From assembly GCF_007004655.1 (NCBI RefSeq), contig NZ_ML660115.1, positions 1 through 53,898 of the forward strand: a DNA stretch of 53,898 nt. The letters are read 5' to 3'. Shown piece after piece: positions 8,392 to 18,089 of this stretch; position 1 is the first letter of the stretch; the number at the start of each line of letters is the position of its first letter. The notes below the pieces were generated by a model. It did no database searches. It worked only from the letters and a program-made list of their open reading frames with translations, and had not been told where the DNA came from. Both the position numbers and the translations under genes were made by a program. The stretch comes from Exilibacterium tricleocarpae. Its GTDB lineage: Bacteria; Pseudomonadota; Gammaproteobacteria; Pseudomonadales; Cellvibrionaceae.

Positions 8392-9861
8392 GTGGGGAGT
8401 CAAGTTTTGCTGGATGTACTGATTATCGGCGGTGGTTTTGGCGGTCTGGGAATGGCGATAACCCTGAAGCGGGCGGGCATTCAAAATTTCATGCTGCTGG
8501 AGCAGGCCCGGAGCCCCGGGGGCTGCTGGCGCGACAACACCTATCCCGGTGCCGCCTGCGATGTGCCCAGCCACCTGTATTCATTTTCCTTTGAGAAAAA
8601 ACACGACTGGTCGCGCAAATACGCCTCCCAGGCGGAAATTCACGATTACCTGTGCCATTGCGTGAAAAAATACCGGCTGGCGTCCCATATCCGCTTCGGC
8701 ACCCGGGTGGTCTCGGCAGTGTTTGACGAGCGGAACAACCACTGGCAGGTCGACACCGACAGCGGCGTTTCACTCACCGCCCGGGCACTGATCACCGCTA
8801 CCGGCCAGTTGAGCCAGCCGGCATATCCGGTCCTGCCGGGACTGGAGCAGTTTCGCGGCACCGCCTTTCATTCCGCCCGCTGGGATCACAACTGTGACCT
8901 GGCGGGCAAGCGCGTGGCGATCATCGGCACCGGTGCCAGCGCCATCCAGTTCTTCCCCGAGGTCGCTAAACAGGCCGCCGCGGTCTATCTGTTTCAACGC
9001 AGCGCCCCCTATGTCATACCGAAACGCGACCGGCCCTACCCGCGCTGGGAACAAACTCTCTACCGTCGCCTGCCCTGGTTGCAACAGCTCAGTCGCTATT
9101 GGCTCTACGCGGTGCACGAGGCGCGTTTTTTGGGTTTCAACAACGCCGTACCGGGGCTGCTGAACTGGGGCCGGCGGGAATTTCGGCGGCTGCTGGCCCG
9201 GGATGTCAAAGACGCCGGTACCCGGGCCCGACTGGTACCGGACTACCCGTTGGGGTGCAAACGCATATTGATCTCCAACGACTACTACGCCACGTTCAAC
9301 CGCGATAATGTCACGCTGGTGACCGACCCGATCAGCGCCGTTGGGGCCGCGCATATCGACACCGCCCAGGGCCGGATCGATACTATCGACGCTATTATTT
9401 ACGGCACCGGCTTTCAGGCCTCGGCGTTTCTCTCCCCGATACGGGTGACGGGCCTCGACGGGCGCGATCTCAACACCGCCTGGGCCCGGGGCGCGGAGGC
9501 CTATCTCGGCATCACCGTGTCGGGTTTTCCCAACCTGTTTATGCTGTACGGGCCCAACACCAATCTTGGGCACAACTCGATTATCTATATGCTGGAGAGC
9601 CAATACCGTTATGTGCTCGACGGTGTCAGGCTGCTGCTCAAACAGCCCGAGCGCCGTTTGAATGTCTCTGCCGACATTCAGCGGGGTTTTAATAACCGTA
9701 TCCAGGAAAAACTTAAACACACCGTCTGGCACCAGGGCTGCACCAGTTGGTATAAAAACGCCGAGGGCAAAAACCTCAATAACTGGCCGGGTTTCACTTT
9801 CGTCTACCGCTGGCTGACCCGCAAGCTCGATCGGCGTGACTATATCGGCGATAACCCCTGA
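8392..9861 (+). CDS. Flavin-containing Baeyer-Villiger-type monooxygenase
   Basis: Class B flavoprotein monooxygenase, FAD- and NADPH-dependent, likely oxidising a ketone or related lipophilic substrate; the substrate cannot be read from sequence. The first Rossmann motif is IIGGGFGGLGMA (about 10-21), followed by PGGCWRDNTYPGAACD. The family fingerprint region reads FRGTAFHSARWDH, followed directly by the NADPH motif IIGTGASAIQ. CKRILISNDYY and YGTGF lie further on. The start is GTG at 8392 with GGAGGGA about 5 bases upstream; an ATG at 8390 is out of frame. The 489-residue length fits single-domain members. A decayed AraC regulator lies upstream on the other strand, and a large palindromic repeat follows the gene. 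Confidence 0.88.
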   Translation: MGSQVLLDVLIIGGGFGGLGMAITLKRAGIQNFMLLEQARSPGGCWRDNTYPGAACDVPSHLYSFSFEKKHDWSRKYASQAEIHDYLCHCVKKYRLASHIRFGTRVVSAVFDERNNHWQVDTDSGVSLTARALITATGQLSQPAYPVLPGLEQFRGTAFHSARWDHNCDLAGKRVAIIGTGASAIQFFPEVAKQAAAVYLFQRSAPYVIPKRDRPYPRWEQTLYRRLPWLQQLSRYWLYAVHEARFLGFNNAVPGLLNWGRREFRRLLARDVKDAGTRARLVPDYPLGCKRILISNDYYATFNRDNVTLVTDPISAVGAAHIDTAQGRIDTIDAIIYGTGFQASAFLSPIRVTGLDGRDLNTAWARGAEAYLGITVSGFPNLFMLYGPNTNLGHNSIIYMLESQYRYVLDGVRLLLKQPERRLNVSADIQRGFNNRIQEKLKHTVWHQGCTSWYKNAEGKNLNNWPGFTFVYRWLTRKLDRRDYIGDNP

Positions 9862-9952
9862 GGTCATTGAGTGGCCACGGACCTGGTACCGACTGCTGAC
9901 TTAAGCCAAAATCATCGGAATCGCCAAAGTCGATGATTCACTGGGATCAACA

Positions 9953-10256
9953 GGGACGCCTGGAATGGCACTGCCTTAAGCACGTACTAAGTTGCTAAGT
10001 TGCAGGCGTCCCGAATGGCACTGCTTTAAGCAAATTTGCGCAGTTTATCGACCTCCACACTATCCCTAACGATCTTGGTTAAGAATATCGGAAGTAGGTT
10101 TACCGCTGGGTGGGGCTTTCAGAAACTCTCGACAGCAGGGATGCTGTCGGGAAATCCCCAGGGATGGGTTCACGATGTGTTTCTGAAAGCCCCACCCAGC
10201 GGTAAACCGGCCAATTAGCACACTTTTGCTTAAAGCAGTGCCATTCCAGGCGTCCC
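9953..10256. repeat. Nested palindromic repeat element (about 300 bp)
   Basis: The outer arms at 9953-9982 and 10227-10256 are 30-bp inverted repeats (29/30) starting GGGACGCCTGGAATGGCA. A partial third copy, GAATGGCACTGCTTTAAGCA, is at 10013-10032 in direct orientation, preceded by the inverted fragment AGGCGTCCC. Perfect 30-bp inner arms at 10097-10126 and 10179-10208 start GGTTTACCGCTGGGTGGGGC. The centre holds the hairpin GACAGC-AGGGAT-GCTGTC (10131-10148) and CAGGGATGGGTTCACGATG. No coding frame is present. The layout suggests one intergenic palindrome inserted in another. The intergenic DNA around it (9862-10418) holds nothing else that I recognise. Confidence 0.8.
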
Positions 10257-10418
10257 ATATTTAAGAACCCAGCAGGTAGGCTCCCATCGAAATTCAGCCT
10301 CCAGGGCCTCAGCCAATAGGGACTCTATACGGCTTGTACGACCTCAAAAGTAATGGCCGGCTTCTACCACTTCAGGGGGACGAACCACAAACGCTGTATA
10401 CCGGGAGAACCACTCCAC

Positions 10419-10886
10419 TCAATCCAGGTCGATGTGAATCATCACTAACCCTTGACTCAAGCGCATCGCCGACAGGTAAACTTCCCGCAACAAACAGAGC
10501 AGCCCGACAATCAATACCAACATCGCGACAATAAAAACACTGGAGATTGGCAGAGACAGATTGATCGCGCGGATATGGCTGTAAAACAACATCACCACCA
10601 CCACACAGATCAGCAGGGCACAGGCTACACACAGCGTAAACGACCAGTTCAGCAGCCGGCTGCGCTTCTTCAGATAACGCCGCTCCTGCCTCAGAGTCGC
10701 CAACAGCGACTCATCCTGGGTCAGGCGATGCTTTTTCTCCAGGATTCTGGCCCGATCCACAATTCTGTTGAGACGGTTGGACACCACACCGAGCAGCGCG
10801 GCAATGGCGGTGAGCAGAAAAACAGGCGCCACGGCGGTCTGGATGACCTGCGCAATGGTGATGATATTGAGAACCTGTGAATCCAT
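10419..10886 (-). CDS. DUF2721 family membrane protein
   Basis: 155 residues with three hydrophobic helices (about 17-37, 80-103 and 110-135). The family layout is an N-terminal helix region with VAPVFLLTAIAALLGVVSNRLNRIVDR, a charged Arg/Glu-rich cytoplasmic loop (ARILEKKHRLTQDE to YLKKRSRLLNW), then a hairpin of two helices. This matches the DUF2721 family of unknown function as I remember it. There is no operon partner: the palindromic repeat lies downstream and a divergent DUF4124 gene upstream. Confidence 0.8.
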   Translation of the reverse strand: MDSQVLNIITIAQVIQTAVAPVFLLTAIAALLGVVSNRLNRIVDRARILEKKHRLTQDESLLATLRQERRYLKKRSRLLNWSFTLCVACALLICVVVVMLFYSHIRAINLSLPISSVFIVAMLVLIVGLLCLLREVYLSAMRLSQGLVMIHIDLD

Positions 10887-11179
10887 AAGCTGGGTTTTCG
10901 ACCTCTACAGTTGGAGCGGCTTGCACGTAAGGGACAACCGGTTGCCACCAATTTACTTAATCCCTGCGCGGGATATACAATGGCGCCTGGAAGCACCAAT
11001 CTGGCGGGATAGTGCCAACACGGGTGTGGTGGAATGCCCCTGCCGTTTGGGGACAAACCCGGGATAGATCGAGGATCGGTCGCACACGCAGCGAGCGCCA
11101 ACCAGCCGCGTCGGGACGATCATAGCCTCTTACCGCAGATAGGCTATCATCAAATCACCACAACACATATCCACACATC

Positions 11180-12004
11180 ATGATTGATATAACAAAGACC
11201 AAAAAACCAATCGCTCAAAAATCAGCCGCAAAACACCGCCGCATTCAGCCGGGCGTAAGTCTGCTGGGAGCCTTTTGTGTCGCCCTGGCGATCACCCTGG
11301 CGCCGCCCAGCCTGGCCGGCAAGCTGTATAAAATTGTCGATGAAAACGGCAAGGTGACTTTCAGTCAGTTCCCGCCGAAGGAAAAAGCCGATACCGATAA
11401 AGTCGAAGATATCGCCGTTAAAACCACCGGCAGCGAAAAACTGGCGGTGCAGACCCGGGCCGGCATCCAATACTGTGGCGATATCCGACTGACCGATCGC
11501 CGTAACAGCACCGGTACAGACAACACGCTCTACCTCAGCCGCCGGTTGGAAGAGTGGCGGGAGCGGACCCAGCGATATGAAGCGGACCTGGAGCAACTCT
11601 CGAACCGGCAGTTCGATCGCAGCACCAACAGCTACGCCAGGCACGAAAGCAGCACCCAGAAGAACAACCGCTATAAGCAATACCAGGCCTCCCACGAGCG
11701 GGCACTGCAGAACCTGCGCCAGTACCGCTGCGCCGTCGACTGGGCGGAGGGGCAATTGAAAGGGGACGACGGCAGGGAAGGACTGGCGTCAATTAATAAA
11801 GAAGTCGACCGGCTGCGCGGCGTTCACGACCAACTCGAGGCCCAATTGTACAAAAGCTGCGGGCCGGAGCCGCTGTTCGATCCCACCACCGCCCAGGGCA
11901 AGGAGAAGACCCGGCGCTGGGAGGCCTGCGCCAAAAACTACAAAACAGATATGCAAAAAGTTCGCAATAAAATTCGCAACGCCTCGGTCAACGCTCGCTA
12001 TTAG
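11180..12004 (+). CDS. DUF4124 domain protein, exported
   Basis: 274 residues. A basic N terminus is followed by a hydrophobic helix (VSLLGAFCVALAITLAPPSLAG, positions 26-47), a signal peptide or anchor. Directly after it comes GKLYKIVDENGKVTFSQFPP (47-66), the short beta-rich DUF4124 unit common at the start of gammaproteobacterial envelope proteins. The rest is highly charged and helical, with a coiled-coil-like region (RRLEEWRERTQRYEADLEQL) and four Cys residues (in QYCGD, YRCAV, KSCGP, EACAK) that may form disulfides in the periplasm. Function is not known. Confidence 0.75.
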   Translation: MIDITKTKKPIAQKSAAKHRRIQPGVSLLGAFCVALAITLAPPSLAGKLYKIVDENGKVTFSQFPPKEKADTDKVEDIAVKTTGSEKLAVQTRAGIQYCGDIRLTDRRNSTGTDNTLYLSRRLEEWRERTQRYEADLEQLSNRQFDRSTNSYARHESSTQKNNRYKQYQASHERALQNLRQYRCAVDWAEGQLKGDDGREGLASINKEVDRLRGVHDQLEAQLYKSCGPEPLFDPTTAQGKEKTRRWEACAKNYKTDMQKVRNKIRNASVNARY

Positions 12005-12087
12005 TGAGTCTCAACCGTGAATATCTGCCCCGACAGCGCGTCGGATCGCATTTTCTGATGGCTGCGCCGCTTCAACATAAGCGCCCT

Positions 12088-12567
12088 TCAGCGGCAGTGA
12101 AAGGGTAAAAACTCGCTATCAATATCAGTGCGGTTACTGCCGGCCGCCGCCATACCGGTGGGAATACTGTCATTACCGCAAATCCAGGACACCGGACTTT
12201 GCGGTGAGTTCGGCACGTAAACAGGTCGAATGCTGAGCCGCTTGCCGTCCAGGTCATTTCTGATCTTATTGCCGAACTGAAGGTGAAAAGCCCCTTTCTC
12301 CAAAACTATCGCGGTTACATAGTTACCGATGATTTTATCCGCCGGGGGAATGCCCGCCGCCTCATTATCAGCGGGAAAAACGCCCGTCGACCGATAGCCT
12401 GCCGATATCAAAGGCTGATAGTGCTCGATCAGCTTCAGGCTTTCGCGCATCTGGGTGCGGACAATCGTGCGACTGCTGTCGGGCAGCGCCAGGGTCAGCA
12501 AAATGGCCACCACGGCTAACACCACGACCATCTCAATCAGTGTAAATCCCCGGGGTTTTGTCGGCAT
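12088..12567 (-). CDS. Type IV pilin-like protein
   Basis: 159 residues starting MPTKPRGFTLIEMVVVLAVV. This has the class III leader cleaved by prepilin peptidase between Gly and Phe, with Glu at position 5 of the mature protein and a hydrophobic N-terminal helix. Two Cys residues (in SWICGND and near the end, PFHCR) could form the pilin disulfide loop. The frame is open further upstream, but the ATG at 12567 with AGGA about 7 bases before it gives the canonical leader. It is alone, without other pilus assembly genes, so it may be a minor pilin, a pseudopilin or an accessory PilA-like protein. Confidence 0.82.
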   Translation of the reverse strand: MPTKPRGFTLIEMVVVLAVVAILLTLALPDSSRTIVRTQMRESLKLIEHYQPLISAGYRSTGVFPADNEAAGIPPADKIIGNYVTAIVLEKGAFHLQFGNKIRNDLDGKRLSIRPVYVPNSPQSPVSWICGNDSIPTGMAAAGSNRTDIDSEFLPFHCR

Positions 12568-12632
12568 GACGGGTCCTGGCTGGTGCGGCTTGTGGAGCGA
12601 CTCAGTATACTGAAAAAAAACGCCCGCCGCTG

Positions 12633-12902
12633 TCAATCGGCCGCGGCCGTCTTGAGGCTGATCCAGGTGGCCTCGGCGCGGGCGAACAGCTTTCCGGCAG
12701 CATCGAACAATGCCGTACCCGCGCGGTGCTTGCGGCCGTCGTGGGCGATGGGCCAACCGGTAACGATCAGCGGTTCGCCCGGTACCACATCCGCCCCGAT
12801 AACGGCGGCCAGGCGCCCGAGCAGTGCCAGGTCGGCCCGGGCCTGCACGGCAAAGTAACCGGGGCAATCCAGGGCGGCCCAGAGAAATTCCGGCCGCACC
12901 AT
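12633..12902 (-). pseudogene. Truncated thioesterase-like protein (C-terminal half)
   Basis: The last 90 residues (MVRPEFLWAALDCPGYFA to ATWISLK) resemble the C-terminal half of a hotdog-type thioesterase-like family, usually around 200 residues with an N-terminal Cys-rich FVCGP region, as I remember it. The N-terminal half is missing: the frame runs back into the end of the membrane-protein gene, whose stop is only 10 bp before the ATG at 12902. It may be a deletion remnant now placed directly after that gene. A stand-alone short protein translated by coupling cannot be excluded. The family call is from memory of the motif D-C-P / G-W-P / D-G-R-K. Confidence 0.5.
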
Positions 12903-12912
12903 ACCGCCCGCG

Positions 12913-14628
12913 TCAACCAGCGTGGAATCGGGTTGCCAGCATACCGAACAAACCCACCGCAATAAGATAGGGGTAAACCTTGGCCGCAAACTTCAGCGCC
13001 GGTAAATAGGGCTCGAGTTGCTGGACCAGACGGCTGACCCTGTCCGGTGGTTGCTGGGCAAGTTGCGGGGTATCACGCAAAAACCTGTCTATTTCCTCGC
13101 GCGCCTGGCGCAGCGATCCCCGGCGCGTATTTTTCAGTCGGCTTACGGCCGCTACCCGGTGTCCCTCCTGCAGCAGGCTGATAACCTCATCGGGCATCGC
13201 CCCAATCGGCGCGCGGTTATCCGTCAAGGTAGCCTCGATCGAGGTACCCTCCGCCACTGACCCATCCCCTGCGGCAGAAGCCAGCCGGGACCTGCCCATC
13301 GGGATTTTGCCCGCCGTAACACTACCGGCTTCAGCCACATCCTCCGGCGGTGCCTCCTTGACTCCCAGCCGGCGGCGCAGGTAAGCGGCCAGGGCATCGG
13401 CCAGTTCCCTGCCCTCGATATCTTCGCCGACTTTGAGTTCCGGATAAGTGCGCGCTACCAGATAAAGCGAGAAATAAGCCGTGGCTCTGCCGTCACGGCT
13501 GACGCTGCTGGTTTGCTGCACGCGAATGGCGACGGTATCAGCCGCCGGCACCATCCGCCGCAAAACCGACAGGCCAAACAGGCAGCGCTTGGTGAGCACA
13601 CCCTGCGCCGTCACCGATACCCAGAGCGAACTGAAAGCAAAATACAGGGCCAGGGCCACGCCTCCAACAGCAATCAATGCAAAGGGCGAAGCGAACAGGG
13701 CGGCAAACAATAAACCCGCCAGGGAGTGGGAGCCCATGGCGAGAATACCGAGCACCGCCCAGCTAAACCCCACTCCGAACACAGCACTGAAAACGGCACC
13801 CAGCCAATGCCGTCCCATCGGGTAGTAAAAGAATTCGCTGTCGCCGTCGCGCCGGTACTGCACCGCGCGCCCCAACCCGGCCTCCTCCAGTGCCCCGTCG
13901 GCCAGTGTATCGACGGCGGCCTGCGCCGCCTGTAATCGCCGGCCGGCAGCCTTGGCACTGGTGCTTTTGATAACGCCGCGCGCACGCTCCCTGCCCGCAA
14001 ATACCGGGATGCGATAGCGACGTTTTAAATCCACCCCGGGCACGTCGGCCGCAAAGGTTACCTGCCAGTAGTGGTAATCACCTTTTGCCGGGGTGCTTGG
14101 CGGCAATCCCCCGGGCACATCAAATGCGAAGGTGAGCAGGGTTTTACCGCCCATGGCGTGGCTGTCGGCGATACCCTCATCACACCACTCCACCCGTTCC
14201 GTGCGCCGCCTTTCGCTGCTGTGCTGCGATATGTAAACATAGATGCAGGACAACAGTACCTGGACCCTGGCACCGGCCGGCAAACCACCGAAGGTCGCGC
14301 GCCCGCCGACCTGGCCGCCGATACAGCCGGGATAGGGGTCCATTTCCAGGGCCACCCGGCCGTAGCGCCTGAGGCCCAGCCACTGGCGCACGGCATCGAC
14401 GGCAATCACCGCGGTGACCAGCGGCATCAGCATAAACAGCAGGGCACCGGCGTTGAAACGACGCCAGTCGCCGCCCAGGCGACTATTCAGCTCATGGAGC
14501 AAAACAGCGCTGATAACTGCGCATACCACCAGCGCCAGCAGCGTCAACCAGAAGTTGCGCGCGGCGGTGGAGTAAAAGCGGTTTTCCCGCCAGGGTTTGT
14601 GGGTGCGAAAGTTGTCGCGATTGAACAT
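12913..14628 (-). CDS. Large polytopic membrane protein, unknown function
   Basis: 571 residues. Two helices lie near the N terminus (about 28-47 and 60-80). A beta-rich soluble segment follows (RVALEMDPYPGCIGGQVGGRATFGG up to KRRYRIPVFAG). A second helix pair (about 280-335, VFGVGFSWAVLGILAMG and FALIAVGGVALALYFAF) precedes another soluble part with a charged linker and an alpha-helical segment containing EVISLLQEGHRVAAVSRLK. The last helix is at the C terminus (YPYLIAVGLFGML). The layout resembles DUF3592-type proteins, but I would not assign a function. Directly downstream is the truncated thioesterase-like frame. Confidence 0.6.
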   Translation of the reverse strand: MFNRDNFRTHKPWRENRFYSTAARNFWLTLLALVVCAVISAVLLHELNSRLGGDWRRFNAGALLFMLMPLVTAVIAVDAVRQWLGLRRYGRVALEMDPYPGCIGGQVGGRATFGGLPAGARVQVLLSCIYVYISQHSSERRRTERVEWCDEGIADSHAMGGKTLLTFAFDVPGGLPPSTPAKGDYHYWQVTFAADVPGVDLKRRYRIPVFAGRERARGVIKSTSAKAAGRRLQAAQAAVDTLADGALEEAGLGRAVQYRRDGDSEFFYYPMGRHWLGAVFSAVFGVGFSWAVLGILAMGSHSLAGLLFAALFASPFALIAVGGVALALYFAFSSLWVSVTAQGVLTKRCLFGLSVLRRMVPAADTVAIRVQQTSSVSRDGRATAYFSLYLVARTYPELKVGEDIEGRELADALAAYLRRRLGVKEAPPEDVAEAGSVTAGKIPMGRSRLASAAGDGSVAEGTSIEATLTDNRAPIGAMPDEVISLLQEGHRVAAVSRLKNTRRGSLRQAREEIDRFLRDTPQLAQQPPDRVSRLVQQLEPYLPALKFAAKVYPYLIAVGLFGMLATRFHAG

Positions 14629-15046
14629 TTGGGGACCACGCAGCCGGCTTTATTGTCGTTATTGCCAAGCCAGCATACCCCGGCGAAACCGGACTGTGCA
14701 ATGCCGGGCGGCACGTCGGCACGGGTATGGGCATCGCCGCGATGTTCACAGGTCCTCTCCGTTTATATCGGCACTGGAGACTGGCGAAACTCGCGCAAGG
14801 AATTCTGCCGAGCCTTACAATAGATTTTAGCGTAAGCGCCGTGGCATATTTTATGGTAAATGCTATGGCATGTTTTATAAGAGGTTCGGTCTATTAGTCC
14901 CTATATAGAAGCTGTGGCTGTAAGCAATGGCACTCGCTTCAGGCGCCTGCTCCCGGCACTTTAACAAAGAGGTGCCAATTGACCGGTCTGCCTCTAGGCG
15001 AAAGCAGGGATCTTAAGCAAGTGCAATTAGTAACTGAAAGTAACAC
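14629..15046. other. Intergenic region upstream of the membrane protein gene
   Basis: No gene is supported. There is an AT-rich promoter-like patch at about 14825-14880 (minus direction), with short repeats of ATGGCAT-TTTTAT, and a GGCAC/GTGCC inverted pair near 14955-14975. Nothing else is recognisable. Confidence 0.35.
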
Positions 15047-16204
15047 CTAAGTAGCCGCTGAATCACAATAGTTATCCGCGTTTTTGCCAGCAATATTGAC
15101 CAGCATTTTGGATATGCTGTTAAAGCGCCGATCGATCTCCGAGCCGCTGGTGTAAATCTCCATAATCATTTCCATATGATCATTGACCAACTCGGCCAAA
15201 AACCGCTCCTGGCCCTGGGTCAGCACCGGTGTGGCAAATGCCCCGTTTAAGCGCCCCAATAATTGATCGATAATTTTCGAGGTCTGACTGTCGCGGTGTT
15301 GAAACATACATTCGACCTCGGCCACAGCAGAGTCTATCTCCGCCAGCTCCTCCCTGACCCTGGATAAAACCTCCCGCTCCTTTTGTTTTTCCAATTCGAT
15401 CACCCCGATCCGATCCTCGACACCTTTGAGAACCCTGGCCACATGATCGCCGGCGTACTCGCCGGCGCCGGCACCGTCGTGGCGGCGATCTTTTACCAGC
15501 GTGGAGACCGACTCGCAGGTAAACGCCGTGCGCTTATTAAAGCGGATGATCGGCTCGCGGCCCAGCAGCCGCCCCATCAGCTCCGCCTCGATCGGCGAAC
15601 AACCGGCCGGATGGGTGGAGAAATTGCGGGTTTCACCGCCGGCGCGAAGCTGGACACTGGCCTCGAGATCCAACGCCCGCAAACAGCGGGTCAGCGCCTC
15701 GCCCAAACTCGACAGGTCTTTGCAGCCGAAGATCTCCTCGTAAAAGTTCATGATGGTGCCCAGTTCACCGACGCTGTGGATCGCCGCCGAAGCGGCCTGT
15801 TGCGCGGCCTCGATCTGGTGTTGCGCATCCCGGTGAAACTTCAGGCAGGCGGCGACCTTGGCCATCAGTTCCTCCAGCATCACCGGTTTGGTTATATAGT
15901 CATAAGCGCCGACCTCATAACCTTTGACAATGTCTTCGAGCGCCGACAGCGCCGATACGAAAATAACCGGCACGGCTTTGCCGAGCTTGTGCTCGCGCAA
16001 CATCTGGCAGGTTTGGTAACCGCTCACCTCCGGCATCATGACATCGAGCAGGATCAGGTCTGGGGTCTGCGAATTGAACCGTTCCAGCAGGGCCGGACCA
16101 CTGGACAGCGAGACCACTCGGTAACGGCGCTCCAGTGCCCGCTCAAGCAGACGCAGGTTGGCCGGTTCATCATCGACAACAGCTATTAACGGTAACTCAG
16201 TCAT
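15047..16204 (-). CDS. Response regulator with helical output domain
   Basis: 385 residues. An N-terminal receiver domain (about 5-120) has the acidic pair VVDDEP, phosphoacceptor Asp54 in LILLDVMMPE, Ser84 and Lys106 in YITKPV. The remainder has no DNA-binding motif. About 130-250 forms a mixed domain (SVGELGTIMNFYEEIFG, LDLEASVQLRAGG) that may be a sensory or effector unit. The last part (about 265-385) is helical, with EREVLSRVREELAEIDSAV, suggesting a coiled coil or bundle for partner contact. The start is 19 bp after the stop of the histidine kinase gene, so the two are co-transcribed. It probably works by protein-protein contact rather than as a transcription factor. Confidence 0.82.
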   Translation of the reverse strand: MTELPLIAVVDDEPANLRLLERALERRYRVVSLSSGPALLERFNSQTPDLILLDVMMPEVSGYQTCQMLREHKLGKAVPVIFVSALSALEDIVKGYEVGAYDYITKPVMLEELMAKVAACLKFHRDAQHQIEAAQQAASAAIHSVGELGTIMNFYEEIFGCKDLSSLGEALTRCLRALDLEASVQLRAGGETRNFSTHPAGCSPIEAELMGRLLGREPIIRFNKRTAFTCESVSTLVKDRRHDGAGAGEYAGDHVARVLKGVEDRIGVIELEKQKEREVLSRVREELAEIDSAVAEVECMFQHRDSQTSKIIDQLLGRLNGAFATPVLTQGQERFLAELVNDHMEMIMEIYTSGSEIDRRFNSISKMLVNIAGKNADNYCDSAAT

Positions 16205-16223
16205 CTTTTACATCCGCAAATTG

Positions 16224-17660
16224 TCATGGGGTGGAAACTTCAGCCGCAGGCAGCGGCAGACCGAAGACACAACCGGCCACCAGGTTTTCGACAGTGATAT
16301 CGGAGTGCATAAGCTTCGCCAGTTGCCGGCTGATCGAGAGCCCGATACCGACGCCGTCGACAGCGGTGCGCTCGGCTCCCAGGCGATCAAACGGCTTGAA
16401 CAGTTTGTCCAGCTTATCGGCGGGTATACCCGGCCCCTGGTCGATAACGCGGAACACAACAGCCTCGTCCACTTGTTCGACTTCCAGGGTGATACGACTC
16501 GCCGCCGGTGAATACTTGACAGCGTTACTGATCAGATTGACCAGTATTTGTTTGGTCGCCCTGGCGTCGGCGCAGACATACTTCGACGGCACACCGACCA
16601 CGCGTAAACCAAGTTGCTGGTGTTTTTCCTGCGCCAGGGGCGCAGCCAGCCTCAGACAGTCGTCTGTCACCGCAGACCAGGAGAGCGTGATGTTATTGAT
16701 GTCCACCTTGCCCGCCTCAATCTTGGTAAAGTCGAGAATATCGTTGATCAGGCTGAACAGGTGGCGTCCCGCCACCTCTATCTCGCCGATCGAGGCCAGT
16801 TGCCTGTCGGTAGGCAGATCGACCTCGTCCATCCGCAACAACTGGGCGAAACCGAGTATGCTGTTCAAAGGCGTGCGCAGCTCGTGACTCATGCGCGACA
16901 GGAATTCCGTTTTTGCCGCATTGGCCGAGCGGGCTTCGGCAACCACCTGCATGTAACTGGCGGTTCTCTGGTTGACCTGTTCCTCGAGGTTGCGGTTCAA
17001 CGACTCGAGTTGCAGTTGCGCTTGTTTGCGCAGTGTGATCTCCGCCTCGAGCTGCGCCTGCTGGTCCTCCAGCAACTGTGCTTTGTGCTGCAAGTCCTGG
17101 TTCATCAGGCGCAGCGAAGCCAACAGCTCACTGATGGTATTGATATCGCGGTAGCTTCTCAACAGGGTCACCACGGTATTGGTGAAGCGCTGAGAGGTAA
17201 TATCGATTTTCTCCAGGTAACCGTTGATGTCGTATTGACTCAGGAGGGTGGACTCCGGCGGCGCCCCGGGTTGCCCGGTGGTCAAGAGAATTCGCGTCAC
17301 CCGGTTACCCCGTGTGTTGCGGATAAACTCGACCAGGTCGAAACCGCTGGTGTCGGACTCCATGACCACATCCACGATCACGATGGCGATATCCGTTGTC
17401 TCCGTCAACACCTGTTTGGCCTCGGTCTCGGAATAGGCATCGACGATGTCGATCGGGCGCTCGTCGAAACGACAGCACTCCAGCATCACGCGGATCGCTG
17501 CGTGTACATGTTCATCGTCGTCGATGATCAACAGCTTCCAGTTCCGGCTGGTCTCAGCGGCAGGCCCCGGCAACGGCCAGTCGTTTACGGCCGCCGGCAC
17601 GGCCACACCCCCGTCGGCGGCGCTGTCGGCACAGATATGAACCGGTTTGGTGTAAGACAT
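16224..17660 (-). CDS. Soluble hybrid histidine kinase with N-terminal receiver
   Basis: 478 residues, no membrane segment. A receiver domain at about 42-165 has LLIIDDDEHVH, Asp97 in VIVDVVM and Lys151 in GYLEK. A coiled coil follows at about 175-245 (NQDLQHKAQLLEDQQAQLEAE). The HisKA domain has [14 protein letters not shown] with phospho-His259. The HATPase domain has NLISNAVKYS, DQGPGIP and GVGIGLSISRQL. The receiver in front of the kinase suggests that it takes signals from another kinase, or is feedback-controlled, instead of sensing a ligand directly. It shares a transcript with the response regulator, and an HPt protein is encoded divergently. Confidence 0.88.
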   Translation of the reverse strand: MSYTKPVHICADSAADGGVAVPAAVNDWPLPGPAAETSRNWKLLIIDDDEHVHAAIRVMLECCRFDERPIDIVDAYSETEAKQVLTETTDIAIVIVDVVMESDTSGFDLVEFIRNTRGNRVTRILLTTGQPGAPPESTLLSQYDINGYLEKIDITSQRFTNTVVTLLRSYRDINTISELLASLRLMNQDLQHKAQLLEDQQAQLEAEITLRKQAQLQLESLNRNLEEQVNQRTASYMQVVAEARSANAAKTEFLSRMSHELRTPLNSILGFAQLLRMDEVDLPTDRQLASIGEIEVAGRHLFSLINDILDFTKIEAGKVDINNITLSWSAVTDDCLRLAAPLAQEKHQQLGLRVVGVPSKYVCADARATKQILVNLISNAVKYSPAASRITLEVEQVDEAVVFRVIDQGPGIPADKLDKLFKPFDRLGAERTAVDGVGIGLSISRQLAKLMHSDITVENLVAGCVFGLPLPAAEVSTP

Positions 17661-18089
17661 ACCACTGTCCCCCCAGTGATGCAGGTCAGCTGCAGACTCT
17701 GTTTAAACCCCCACGGCATCCAACGCGGCCCCGTTGATGAACGGCCGTCGTACTGTCTGGAAAAAAGGCATTGATCAAAAGAATATAGTCGCGAATCGCC
17801 AATAGATAAAGTAAGGAGACGCTCATCCTCCGTAGCTGGCAATGACTGCCGCGCGAAGCTCGCCGGCACGGCCGGACAGGGAGGGTGTGCCAGGGTCCGT
17901 TGACACTCTTTCAGTTGGCGCTGCCGGGCCTGGCAAAGCGCCAATCTAGGCGCGGGGAGCGGGGTTTGGTAGCATCAACGGGGCCTGCTTTTGGTGCTGG
18001 ACGGCAGTCCAGCCCCGGCAGAGCTAACTGAAACAGTGTGATCCTGGTATCAACGGGGACCCAAAACCGGCGACAGGGGCGCTATCGCA
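17661..18089. other. Divergent intergenic region kinase / HPt
   Basis: Presumably the promoters of the kinase-regulator operon and of the HPt gene. It contains the perfect 6-bp hairpin CTGGAC-GGCA-GTCCAG at 17997-18012 and two ATCAACGGGG copies (near 17974 and 18050). No gene and no named site is seen. Confidence 0.35.

Noticed and set aside
8770-9867. 365-codon open frame opposite the monooxygenase
   Set aside because: Shadow of a gene with complete flavin motifs on the plus strand.
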